This document shows positions 26,492-35,344 of a stretch of 64,000 nt of DNA, piece after piece. Position numbers and translations under genes: made by a program. The stretch's first letter is position 1. Each line of letters begins with the position of its first letter. The stretch spans positions 1 through 64,000 of the forward strand of contig CAVZFD010000006.1 in the NCBI GenBank assembly GCA_963774455.1. Direction: 5' to 3'. The notes below the pieces were generated by a model. The model was not told the DNA's origin. It saw nothing but the letters and a program-made list of their open reading frames with translations, and searched no databases. This stretch comes from DATFVA01 sp963774455 (GTDB lineage: Bacteria > Bacteroidota > Ignavibacteria > Ignavibacteriales > Ignavibacteriaceae).

Positions 26492-28093
26492 TTATTTCAG
26501 GAGCAGTATCTTTTTGACAAAAGCTGATTCTGAAGTAACAAGAGAAACAAAATAGATTCCTGAACTTAAGCCTTTGCCGTCGAACTGCATACTATAATCT
26601 CCAGCGGTCAAATAACCGTTATGCATAACTGAGACAGTCTCACCAAGGATATTTGTTATTCTCAGCAGCACATTTGTTCCATAAGGGAGATAAAAGCTTA
26701 CAGTTGTGGTAGGGTTGAATGGGTTGGGATAATTCTGGTAAAGTCTGATGCGGTTCGGACGGATTTCTCCTTCCTTTACAGAATTTGGTGAAGAAAACAA
26801 TAACGTAATGTTCCCAATGCTGGTCATAGTACTATCTATAATAATTTTATCGCTTACCGCATCTTCGTACCCGATTTTCTGAGCAACCAGATAGTAGCTG
26901 CCGTATGGCAGAAAATTCTCCCTGAAATTTCCGTCGGCCTGGGAGAAAGCATAAGTTATTAAGTTGTTTTCTACTGACTGTGCATAAATAATTGCATCAG
27001 TTATTATACTATCTCTTTTACCGGTAATCCCTACCGTGCCCGAAATAATTCCCCCTCCTACAGAAGAATCTCTGGGCATATAAATGTCCGCATTTAGTAT
27101 TGGCGAACCGATATAAATAGAGTCCGCCTCCTGCCAGAATCCGGGGTTATTGCCCAAGGTGTCATAATATGAAGGGACATAATAATCGGAAAACGATTGT
27201 ACATAATAATATCCGGGGTCGATAATATCATCAACCGTATAAGAACCATCGGGGTTTACAATAGCTGCGTAGGTACCTCCAAGGGCGGGAGAATTGAGCT
27301 TGCTATGTATAATTTTATCGGGAGTATGAGTTCCGCTTCTTACAATTACAATTCCTTTTTTTAATGGATAGATGGCAAGCGAATCAAATATTCTTCCTGA
27401 TACTGAGTTTTGAGTTGGAGTCACCCTGACTAAATTCAGATCTGCGGAGGAAGTCCCATTGGTGTCAACGATCACCTGTGTTGCGTTGAGAGGATCAAAC
27501 TGCTGATCATAGAAGGAAACATAATAGGAGTCTTTCGCCGCTGCTATCGTATAACTTCCTACAGGAAGTTCAACAGAATAATTTCCGTTAGCATCAGTAA
27601 TACTCTGTGCAATTACAAAATTACCACCATACAGGAAATAAATATCAGCTGAAGGAACTGGGACTCCTTCTGTACTTACATTTCCCTGCAAGGTACCGGA
27701 ATAAAAATTATCTTCATAGTAATCAATTTTTATCTTGAGATATTCGTACGGGTTAACACCATTATTATATATAAACAGTGTATCCTCTATATCTTCATAA
27801 GTATAATTCAAGTAGCCGGAGAGGATGCAATCCATCATTATTGAATCTCCTGGTTCAATGGTAATGGGATATCGCCAGGATCTGTCAAACCTCAGGTAAT
27901 AGAAGTCATTATTTCTGTAATAAATGCTGTCAATTACAAGCGTCTCGTTCCCTGTATTGATAAAATATGAATTCTGGAGTCTGTGAAATATATCATTATA
28001 TTCCAGTTCATCCGGATAAATCTGCAATACAGGCTGGGCTTTTACTGACAGGCAGAGAAGAAATACAATAATTCCTGTAGTTAAAAATCTCAT
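26492..28093 (-). CDS. Secreted protein with carboxypeptidase-regulatory-like repeats and T9SS sorting domain
   Basis: 533 residues. Signal peptide 1-19 (MRFLTTGIIVFLLCLSVKAQ). An Ig-like N-terminal part (INTGNETLVIDSIYYRN) is followed by several transthyretin-like segments: GTLQGNVSTEGVPVPSADIYFL ... ITDANGNYSVELPVGSYTIAA, then VSGRIFDS, and a last one with DGNFRENFLPYGSYYLVAQKIGYEDA. These resemble carboxypeptidase regulatory-like domains. The type A sorting domain follows (about 455-533: LYQNYPNPFNPTTTVSFYL ... KKILLLK). Extracellular binding or structural role is inferred. Divergent from the sigma factor operon with an 80-bp AT-rich gap between the two starts. Confidence 0.83.
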   Translation of the reverse strand: MRFLTTGIIVFLLCLSVKAQPVLQIYPDELEYNDIFHRLQNSYFINTGNETLVIDSIYYRNNDFYYLRFDRSWRYPITIEPGDSIMMDCILSGYLNYTYEDIEDTLFIYNNGVNPYEYLKIKIDYYEDNFYSGTLQGNVSTEGVPVPSADIYFLYGGNFVIAQSITDANGNYSVELPVGSYTIAAAKDSYYVSFYDQQFDPLNATQVIVDTNGTSSADLNLVRVTPTQNSVSGRIFDSLAIYPLKKGIVIVRSGTHTPDKIIHSKLNSPALGGTYAAIVNPDGSYTVDDIIDPGYYYVQSFSDYYVPSYYDTLGNNPGFWQEADSIYIGSPILNADIYMPRDSSVGGGIISGTVGITGKRDSIITDAIIYAQSVENNLITYAFSQADGNFRENFLPYGSYYLVAQKIGYEDAVSDKIIIDSTMTSIGNITLLFSSPNSVKEGEIRPNRIRLYQNYPNPFNPTTTVSFYLPYGTNVLLRITNILGETVSVMHNGYLTAGDYSMQFDGKGLSSGIYFVSLVTSESAFVKKILLLK

Positions 28094-28173
28094 ATATATT
28101 GTTTAACTTGATTATAATAATTATAATAATAGTAATACAATTAAGTCAATAGTGACAAAATATTATATCCCCC

Positions 28174-28731
28174 TTGGCTGAACAAAAGTTAAATTATATA
28201 AATTTTTCTAAAAATGAACTGGATGAGCTTTTTACAGAAGCAAAAAGGGGGAATTCGTCAGCATTCAGTGAATTATCAGGATTAATAAGGGATATTTCGT
28301 ACAGCTATTTCCTTTCGAAATTAAGGCATGGAAAAATACCCAACACAGAAGATGTAGACGACCTTTCCAATAATGTGTATCTTTCTTTTGCCGAGCAATA
28401 TCACAAAATAGAAAGCCTTGAAAACTGGCTGAGAAGGGTTTTATTCCTTACCTTCGTCAATTGGTATAAAAAATCCAAAAAAAGAAAAACCTTTGAACTT
28501 GATGAGGCCTATTACGTTGAGCAGAAGGATGAACACCCATCAGTCAAGATTGACGCCGAAAAAATAGTCTCAATTCTTAATACTCTAAGCACAGATAAAC
28601 AGCAAATTTTCAAGATGCGATTCTGGGAGGACCTTAAATTTGCTGAAATTGCAGAGAATCTTGGAAAATCCGAGGACGCCATTAAAAAGATGTTCTACAG
28701 AACCATTGAGGAACTTAAAATAAAAATATGA
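28174..28731 (+). CDS. ECF-type RNA polymerase sigma factor
   Basis: 185 residues from a TTG start; no earlier or better ATG exists. Region 2 spans about 20-95, with the core-binding and -10 recognition segment including DVDDLSNNVYLSFAEQYHKI and ENWLRRVLFLTFVNWYKKSKKRKT. Region 4 spans about 125-182 (LSTDKQQIFKMRFWEDLKFAEIAENLGKSE in family terms), a helix-turn-helix for the -35 element. Sigma regions 1 and 3 are absent, as in ECF factors. It directs transcription when freed from its anti-sigma, which should be the product of the next gene, 61 bp downstream. The GTCA-ATAG-TGAC repeat at 28145-28156 just upstream might belong to its own promoter (speculative). Confidence 0.88.
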   Translation: MAEQKLNYINFSKNELDELFTEAKRGNSSAFSELSGLIRDISYSYFLSKLRHGKIPNTEDVDDLSNNVYLSFAEQYHKIESLENWLRRVLFLTFVNWYKKSKKRKTFELDEAYYVEQKDEHPSVKIDAEKIVSILNTLSTDKQQIFKMRFWEDLKFAEIAENLGKSEDAIKKMFYRTIEELKIKI

Positions 28732-28792
28732 GGTTGTCACTTTATTATTACTGAATTTACTAATTGTTTATAAACCTGATAAATAAAAAAGA

Positions 28793-29764
28793 ATGGATAA
28801 GAAAGAAAAATTATTAAAGCTCCTGGAAAAGAAGAGCCTGACTGCCGTAGAGAAAGATGAGCTTGAATCACTTGCAGACAATGATAAAGAATTGAACGAA
28901 TTAAAAAACACCTATGAGCAGATTGGGAGAGTTGTCAGTCATTCCTCACATTTAAGCGAGGAAGAACTTTCTCAATATACCCTTTTCAAAAACGGAATGA
29001 CGCCGGATGATAGTTCAGTAATCAGAAGAATACCGTTTATTGAGAAGCATTTGCGGAAATGTGCGATATGTTCGGAAATTTTCAGAGAATTTAACTCGGA
29101 ATATTCCGACGTTGACAACTTTTTGTCTGAATCAATAGCAGAAGGAAGGGATCCTGCAAATCGATATCCGGATTCCCGGCCGAAAGTCGTCTTAAACAGG
29201 AATAAAGCTCCCCGATATGCTTTTGCATCGATCATTATCATCGGATTTGTTTACGTCGCATTGTATATTGTTTCATCTTTTACCACCCCGGCCTTTTATA
29301 ATAATGCAGCAATCAAAAATGATTCGCAATTTTCGATCAACAGGGGAAGGGCAACGGAGAATTTCCAGAACAGTCTTAAGGCTCTTGAAAACGACAACTA
29401 CAATGAAGCAATTTCTTACCTTCAAAAAGATATTAAGGAAAATTCCGGGGACGAAACGATTTTTTATTCTTATTATATAATGGGCTTATCGTACCTTAAA
29501 ACAGCAGAGCATGATTTCCTGGGATTGTTTCCCGGTTATAACCAGGAAAGAGCAGCTAAAGGCGCACAATACCTGGAAGAAAGCATCCGGAAGAATGATA
29601 CGGGCAGGTTCGATAATATAAAACTTAACTCTTACTTTTACCTCGCTAAAGCCAGTATAATGTTGAAAGATAGAGAATCCGCAAAGCATTATCTTACGAT
29701 GGTTATAAACGGAAAAGGAAGCAAGATGGAGGAGGCAAAATATCTCCTGGGGGAAATGGAGTGA
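28793..29764 (+). CDS. Membrane anti-sigma factor with zinc-finger and periplasmic TPR domain
   Basis: 323 residues. A cytoplasmic N-terminal part has the exact HX3CX2C zinc anti-sigma motif (His86, Cys90, Cys93, in KHLRKCAICSE), preceded by HLSEEELSQY. One membrane helix lies at about 142-163. The C-terminal part (about 170-323) consists of TPR-like helices (ALENDNYNEAISYLQKDIKEN, YYIMGLSYLKTAEHDF, NSYFYLAKASIMLKDRESAKHYL), predicted to be periplasmic. It should hold the adjacent sigma factor at the membrane until a periplasmic event releases it. It sits 10 bp before the TPR-CHAT gene, whose TPR region is also on the periplasmic side; direct contact between the two is an attractive inference. 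Confidence 0.85.
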   Translation: MDKKEKLLKLLEKKSLTAVEKDELESLADNDKELNELKNTYEQIGRVVSHSSHLSEEELSQYTLFKNGMTPDDSSVIRRIPFIEKHLRKCAICSEIFREFNSEYSDVDNFLSESIAEGRDPANRYPDSRPKVVLNRNKAPRYAFASIIIIGFVYVALYIVSSFTTPAFYNNAAIKNDSQFSINRGRATENFQNSLKALENDNYNEAISYLQKDIKENSGDETIFYSYYIMGLSYLKTAEHDFLGLFPGYNQERAAKGAQYLEESIRKNDTGRFDNIKLNSYFYLAKASIMLKDRESAKHYLTMVINGKGSKMEEAKYLLGEME

Positions 29765-29774
29765 ATTGTGTTAA

Positions 29775-32700
29775 ATGATTATACAAAAAGTAACAATATT
29801 ATTTATAGCCTTTATATTCTCTCTTCTGCAGCCGGCCGGAGTTGAATCCAGACTTCAACAAATTCCATACACTCATTTTTATAATTCTCCCGATTCACTT
29901 TTATTACAGGTACGTAAAGACGGATGGAACCCGGAACGGCTAGCTTTAATGAAATATTATCTGACGGACTCCTATGCCACCGCTGATAATGATCTGAAAT
30001 TAATAAAGGATCTAAAAAACGATTTTCGCAAAGCCCTGCTGCAGGCCTTATTACTGAAGAAGCAGAATAAGTATACAGAAATGTATGATACACTTGACTC
30101 CTATCTGAATGCAACGCCTCATTATCTCCCCTATTATGAAGAACTTGTTTTTGCGGCCAATGCCTCATCCCGTTTGCAATTGTTTGAATCCAAAATTGAA
30201 GCTTCGGAAAAATTCCAGCCGCGCGAAAAAAATTATCTGCTCGGGTTGATAAGTTATCAAAACGCCGATTATAATTCTGCAAGGGAATATTTTGAGAAAA
30301 GCCTTAATTCGGACTCAAATGATAAATATATATTATACCAGCTTTCTTATTCATACAGAAGCCTTGGAGATTATGATAAAGCAATGACCCTGATAAAAAA
30401 GGCCGGAGATATGGCTGCAGGAGATAGCTATTTCCTGGTTGAAGTCTATCTTGCTGAAGGAGCTTTATATTTTCTGTCAGGAGAATATGACCTTGCCGAC
30501 AGTATCTATAAAAAAGCTTTTAAGGTGGCTCAGGATAACCATATGCAGGAGAATTCGGGCCGTTCTTACGTTGCTCTCGGAATTATGGATGATATTCAGG
30601 GTTTTATCGAAAAGGCGCGGACAAAATATCAAAGGGCAGTTGATATTGCTGAAAAGATTCATGCTCAGGAACTCAAAGCATATGCATTTTCAGAGCTGGG
30701 AGTATCATTCAGCTATACAAATGAATTAATTGAGGCTAAGGAAAATTACCTAAAAAGTTATGCGTTGTATAAACAGATGGGTAACCGCCGAAGGTTAGCT
30801 CTTCTTTCCGAAAACATCGGAAAGATCTATATGTCGATTTTTAATTATGAGAGCGCCATAAGCTGCTTCAGGGAGGGTATTGAGTATGCTGGCGATGATA
30901 AACGCTCCATTGTCCTAAACCTTACAGGACTCGCAGATGCGTATTCTAATCTTTCTAACTATTCGGAATCATTGAAATATTATAATGAAGCAAAAAAGCT
31001 TAGCGAAGATATTAAAGCTGTAGAGCTGAGTATAAAAATTAATAGCGGGCTGGGAGCACTGAATTATAATCTTGATCGTCCGGATAATGCCCTGGGTTAT
31101 TACCTTCAGGCCGAATCAGAATGCAGTAAAATTAATAATCCTTTCCTCACTGCTGATATATATGATAAACTCGGAACAGTATATTCATCACTTGATAGTC
31201 TGAATTTAGCGGAACAATATTTTTCAGAAGCCGAAAAGCTTGCCGGAGAAAACAAGGCTAATTATACCGCCGTATTAGCTGCTGTAAACAGAGCAGAAGT
31301 TTTGGTTAAAAAGGTAGAGTTATCAAAAGCATTGGTTTTGCTTAATTCAATAACTAAAATTTCATCCGCAGGAAACTTTCCCTATTTGCAGGCGCGAGTT
31401 GAGAACCTGAGAGGGAGCATTCTGGAAAAGCGCGGTGATACTGATGGTGCGAGGGCTGAATACAACCGTACACTCGAAATAGTAAAGAATCTTAATGAGA
31501 AGACTCTTGAGATTGAAGCTTATTTCAACCTTGCTAAGCTGAACGATTCAGTAAGTTTAAACGAAGCAGCAGAAAATTATTACCGGTCGGCAGTCGCTTT
31601 AATTGAGGATGTTTCCCGTCCATTATTCAGGCAGGAGGATGTTCAGATCTCATATTTTTCAGGCAACCGGAATGTTTATGACTCATTTGCCGAACATTAT
31701 CTCCGTCTAAAAAAATACCGCAGGGCATTTGAGCTGATCAATAAGTCTCACTCACGGAGTATGCTTCAGAACCTGAACAACCTAAAACTGCAGACCCTTT
31801 TAGGAGACAGCACGGTATTAAACAAGCTGTATGATTATGACTGGACCATTCATTCCGGGATCTACGGCAGAAAAAAAACTGAAGAAGTAAAAGGGATGAT
31901 GGCTGAATTAAAGCAATCACTGATTAATTCAAACCCGGAGCTTAGACCTTATCTTAATATGGAGAACTGGCCCTCGATAGACGAGATCCGCAATTCTCTA
32001 ACGAAAGATGAGAATCTAATTTCATATTACTCAGATGGAAACCGCCTATATGCTTTCCTTATAAATAAAGATACTTTTAAACCTTTCATATTTGACATTT
32101 CATCAAAGCAGCTGGCCAGGATGATTGCGGCAATATCACCCTATTTTGAAAACCGTCCGGGAAGGACAGATGCGTTTTATAACCAGGATTTATTCTCTTT
32201 TAATGCTGAAGCCTCAAATATCTTATATAAAAAGATAGTTGAGCCTGTAATAAAGGATATTCCTCACGAGCAGAAAATAATTTTTTCACCAAGTACAGAG
32301 CTGATATCAATACCCCTGGAATTTCTTGTAACTTCCTACAGCGAGAATGAGAGTCCCTACTCATACTTAAACAAAAAATTCTTTTTATCAGATTATGATA
32401 TCTCCTACTCTCCTTCAGCTTCCGCATTTCTGCAGCAGAAAAAAAATAACCTTAAAAATAACGGCAAGGTGCTTTTGGTTGGTGATCCATCCATAAATAT
32501 AGGATCCAGGGAATTTGCAGAAAGAAGAGGACTCCTGGATGAAACACCGGGAGTACCAAGAAACCTGTCACTCCTTCCCTTGAAATATTCAGGTGAGGAA
32601 GTCAAAAGCATCGGGGAGATCATAAATGCCAGCACTATTCTACTGAATAAGAATGCTACAGAAACCAATTTCAAGGGAAATGCTGAATTGAGCAGGATAA

Positions 32701-33233
32701 TTCACCTGTCAACTCATTCATTTCTATATAAAAAACAGCCTTTAATATTTTTTTCGAACACTTATGATGCGGAGAATGATGGCTTCCTTGAAGCAGGGGA
32801 AATAGTTAGACTTAAACTTAACAGCGATCTGGTTGTGCTCAGCTCGTGTAATTCCGGTCTTGGCAGTGTTGACAAATCGGAAGGTATCCTTGGATTGACT
32901 AAAGCTTTTTTTGAAGCAGGTTCGAAAAGTGTAGTCGTTTCCCTATGGGATGTAAACGATAGGTATACTTCGAAGCTGATGACCCTATTTTATGAAAAAC
33001 TTAATATGGGTTATGATAAATCAAGGGCGTTACGTCTTGCAAAATCTGAGTTCATAAAGAAATACTCCCCCAATCCATACTACTGGAGCGCATTCGTGCT
33101 ATCCGGGAATATTTCTCCTGTCACGCTAAAGCCTCATAAAAATGTTTCGCTCTCAATTATGATATTATTAACAATTATAGCGGCATCCATGGTAGTAGTG
33201 TTAATAATAAACCGGAAGCGACTTACTTCTTAA
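29775..33233 (+). CDS. TPR-repeat CHAT-domain (caspase-like) membrane protein
   Basis: 1152 residues. A signal peptide or anchor lies at 1-20. About 12 TPR repeats span roughly 100-620 (for example SYRSLGDYDKAMTLIKKAGD and YSNLSNYSESLKYYNEAKKL). The CHAT protease domain spans about 790-1115, with a likely catalytic His981 in HLSTHSF and Cys1025 in VLSSCNSGLG, followed by GLTKAFFEAGSKSVVVSLWDV and the terminal YYWSAFVLSG. One membrane helix at about 1124-1146 precedes a basic tail (NRKRLTS). With N-terminal export and a C-terminal stop-transfer helix, the protease should sit in the periplasm. CHAT domains are relatives of caspases and separases. It is the last gene of the sigma/anti-sigma operon, and its end overlaps gmd tail-to-tail by 4 bp. 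Confidence 0.9.
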   Translation: MIIQKVTILFIAFIFSLLQPAGVESRLQQIPYTHFYNSPDSLLLQVRKDGWNPERLALMKYYLTDSYATADNDLKLIKDLKNDFRKALLQALLLKKQNKYTEMYDTLDSYLNATPHYLPYYEELVFAANASSRLQLFESKIEASEKFQPREKNYLLGLISYQNADYNSAREYFEKSLNSDSNDKYILYQLSYSYRSLGDYDKAMTLIKKAGDMAAGDSYFLVEVYLAEGALYFLSGEYDLADSIYKKAFKVAQDNHMQENSGRSYVALGIMDDIQGFIEKARTKYQRAVDIAEKIHAQELKAYAFSELGVSFSYTNELIEAKENYLKSYALYKQMGNRRRLALLSENIGKIYMSIFNYESAISCFREGIEYAGDDKRSIVLNLTGLADAYSNLSNYSESLKYYNEAKKLSEDIKAVELSIKINSGLGALNYNLDRPDNALGYYLQAESECSKINNPFLTADIYDKLGTVYSSLDSLNLAEQYFSEAEKLAGENKANYTAVLAAVNRAEVLVKKVELSKALVLLNSITKISSAGNFPYLQARVENLRGSILEKRGDTDGARAEYNRTLEIVKNLNEKTLEIEAYFNLAKLNDSVSLNEAAENYYRSAVALIEDVSRPLFRQEDVQISYFSGNRNVYDSFAEHYLRLKKYRRAFELINKSHSRSMLQNLNNLKLQTLLGDSTVLNKLYDYDWTIHSGIYGRKKTEEVKGMMAELKQSLINSNPELRPYLNMENWPSIDEIRNSLTKDENLISYYSDGNRLYAFLINKDTFKPFIFDISSKQLARMIAAISPYFENRPGRTDAFYNQDLFSFNAEASNILYKKIVEPVIKDIPHEQKIIFSPSTELISIPLEFLVTSYSENESPYSYLNKKFFLSDYDISYSPSASAFLQQKKNNLKNNGKVLLVGDPSINIGSREFAERRGLLDETPGVPRNLSLLPLKYSGEEVKSIGEIINASTILLNKNATETNFKGNAELSRIIHLSTHSFLYKKQPLIFFSNTYDAENDGFLEAGEIVRLKLNSDLVVLSSCNSGLGSVDKSEGILGLTKAFFEAGSKSVVVSLWDVNDRYTSKLMTLFYEKLNMGYDKSRALRLAKSEFIKKYSPNPYYWSAFVLSGNISPVTLKPHKNVSLSIMILLTIIAASMVVVLIINRKRLTS

Positions 33234-34357
33234 TACCCTCTCATCATGACCTTTTCAAGGTCAGATTTAATCATAATTTTGACAAGCTGGTTGAAGGTTG
33301 TTTTGGCTTTCCATCCAAGAACTTTTTTTGCTTTTGCAGGATTACCTATTAACAAATCAACTTCCGTCGGTCTGTAATAATCAGAATCGATTGCAATAAC
33401 TATCTGCCCCTTTTTTAATTCCTTTGAGAAAGTGTACCTATATTCAGCATTCGAACTGTCTTTAGATAAAAGTGCATTGCCTTTATCCAAGTTTATTTTT
33501 TTTATGAGGCCTTTTTCGTCAGCGCCTTTCCCTTTCCATGTTAGTTCTATACCGATTTCATTAAAAGCAGATTCCGCAAATTCTTTGACAGTATGAGTTT
33601 CACCTGTTGCAAGGACAAAATCTTCTGCCCTCTTATGGTTAAGGATTTTCCACATACCCTCACAATATTCCGGGGCATACCCCCAGTCGCGCTTCGCATC
33701 CAGATTACCCAGAAGAATCCTGTCCTGCAGTCCTGCAGAAATTCTCGATACTGCCCTTGTAATTTTCCGGGTAACAAAAGTTTTACCGCGCCTCGGTGAC
33801 TCGTGGTTAAACAGAATACCATTTGAGGCAAAAATATTATATGCTTCCCTGTAATTAACGATGATCCAGTATCCGTATAATTTTGCTACCCCATAAGGTG
33901 AACGGGGATAAAAAGGTGTTTCTTCTGTTTGCGGAACTTCCCGGACCTTTCCGAAAAGTTCACTTGTAGAGGCCTGGTAAAATTTAACTTTCCTTAGGCC
34001 AACCTCCCTGATAGCATCTAAAAATCTCAGGGTGCCGAGTGCATCCACCTGGGCCGTGTAATCGGGCACTTCAAATGAAACTTTGACATGGCTCTGTGCA
34101 GCGAGGTTGTATATCTCATCAGGTCCTATTTTTTCAAGGAGACGGTTTAAGGCACTTGTATCTACAAGATCTCCGTAATGAAGAAAAAGTTTTTTATCGA
34201 GTATCTCCTTATTGCTGTAGAGGTGGTCAATTCTTCCTGTGTTAAAGGAACTGCTTTTTCTTATGATTCCATGGACTTCATATCCTTTATCGAGTAAAAT
34301 TTCGGTAAGATAGCTTCCGTCCTGTCCCGTTATTCCTGTAACTAGCGCTTTTTTCAT
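33230..34357 (-). CDS. gmd: GDP-mannose 4,6-dehydratase
   Basis: First step from GDP-mannose to GDP-fucose. 375 residues, usual length. NAD(P)-binding GITGQDGSYL (about 8-17), the catalytic Ser/Thr-Glu in ASTSELFGKV, and the Tyr-x-x-x-Lys in YPRSPYGVAKLYGYW are all present. LFNHESPRRGKTFVTRKI is the diagnostic Gmd substrate segment. It is the last gene of the eight-gene minus-strand sugar operon, 10 bp after fcl, which encodes the next enzyme. An extra stretch around 275-315 (KEKGLIKKINLDKG region) is somewhat longer than in Escherichia coli. Cytoplasmic. Confidence 0.95.
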   Translation of the reverse strand: MKKALVTGITGQDGSYLTEILLDKGYEVHGIIRKSSSFNTGRIDHLYSNKEILDKKLFLHYGDLVDTSALNRLLEKIGPDEIYNLAAQSHVKVSFEVPDYTAQVDALGTLRFLDAIREVGLRKVKFYQASTSELFGKVREVPQTEETPFYPRSPYGVAKLYGYWIIVNYREAYNIFASNGILFNHESPRRGKTFVTRKITRAVSRISAGLQDRILLGNLDAKRDWGYAPEYCEGMWKILNHKRAEDFVLATGETHTVKEFAESAFNEIGIELTWKGKGADEKGLIKKINLDKGNALLSKDSSNAEYRYTFSKELKKGQIVIAIDSDYYRPTEVDLLIGNPAKAKKVLGWKAKTTFNQLVKIMIKSDLEKVMMRGY

Positions 34358-34367
34358 GTCTCCTCAA

Positions 34368-35327
34368 CTATTTAATATTAGATTTAAACCACGCATAGGT
34401 CTTTTCAATACCATCCCTAAGGTTTGTACTGTGTTTCCATCCGAGCTTATTTATCCTTGAAACATCCATTAGCTTCCTGGGTGTCCCGTCTGGTTTGGTT
34501 GTATCATATTCTATTTTGCCGGAAAAACCAGTCACATCGGCAATAAGATGAGCGAGGTCCTGGATAGTAAGGTCTTCACCCGCACCAATATTAATATGAG
34601 AGATTCCCTGTTCATAGATATTTCCGGCTTCAATATTTTCCATCAGGAAGACTATCGCCCCGGCAAGATCATCAACATAAAGGAACTCCCTCATCGGCCG
34701 GCCCGTTCCCCACAAGGTAACAGTAGGAAGGTTTTTTTCGGCTGCATCATGGAATTTCCTCATAAGGGCAGGAAGTACATGTGAGGTCTCGGGATTAAAA
34801 TTATCATTAGGTCCATATAAGTTAGTCGGCATAACTGAATAAAAATTGCAACCATACTGCCGGTAGTAATTCTCACAGAGTTTTATCCCTGCAATTTTAG
34901 CAACGGCGTAAGGTTCATTTGTATATTCCAGGTAATCCGAAAGCAGAAATTCCTCTTTAAGGGGCTGTGGAGCAAGCTTGGGATAAATACAGCTGCTGCC
35001 GAGGAAGATAAGTTTTGCAGTCTTATTCACATACGCCTGATGTATTATATTAGATTCAATCATCAGGTTGTCGTAGATAAATTCAGCCCTGTAGGTATTA
35101 TTTGCCAGGATACCACCAACTTTTGCGGCTGCTACAATTACTATATCAGGTTTATGGTCTGTAAAAAAATTCTCAACCTGGTCCTGTCTTATCAGGTTAA
35201 GTTCAGAAAGGCTTTTAGATATGAGATTAGAATACCCCCCGGATTCAAGCTTTCTTTTAATTGCCGAGCCTACCATACCGGTATGCCCGGCAATATATAT
35301 TTTCTTCTCTTTTAAATTTCCAATCAT
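34368..35327 (-). CDS. fcl: GDP-L-fucose synthase
   Basis: Epimerises and reduces the Gmd product to GDP-L-fucose. 319 residues. NADPH-binding loop GHTGMVGSAI, the catalytic Ser in FLGSSCIYPK, the Tyr-x-x-x-Lys in EPYAVAKIAGI and the substrate segment MPTNLYGPNDNF are intact; GTGRPMREFLYVDDLA is the family's C-terminal signature. It is 17 bp after wbpE and 10 bp before gmd, so the complete two-step fucose route is encoded together. Cytoplasmic. Confidence 0.95.
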   Translation of the reverse strand: MIGNLKEKKIYIAGHTGMVGSAIKRKLESGGYSNLISKSLSELNLIRQDQVENFFTDHKPDIVIVAAAKVGGILANNTYRAEFIYDNLMIESNIIHQAYVNKTAKLIFLGSSCIYPKLAPQPLKEEFLLSDYLEYTNEPYAVAKIAGIKLCENYYRQYGCNFYSVMPTNLYGPNDNFNPETSHVLPALMRKFHDAAEKNLPTVTLWGTGRPMREFLYVDDLAGAIVFLMENIEAGNIYEQGISHINIGAGEDLTIQDLAHLIADVTGFSGKIEYDTTKPDGTPRKLMDVSRINKLGWKHSTNLRDGIEKTYAWFKSNIK

Positions 35328-35344
35328 CCTATAATCGAAACGAA

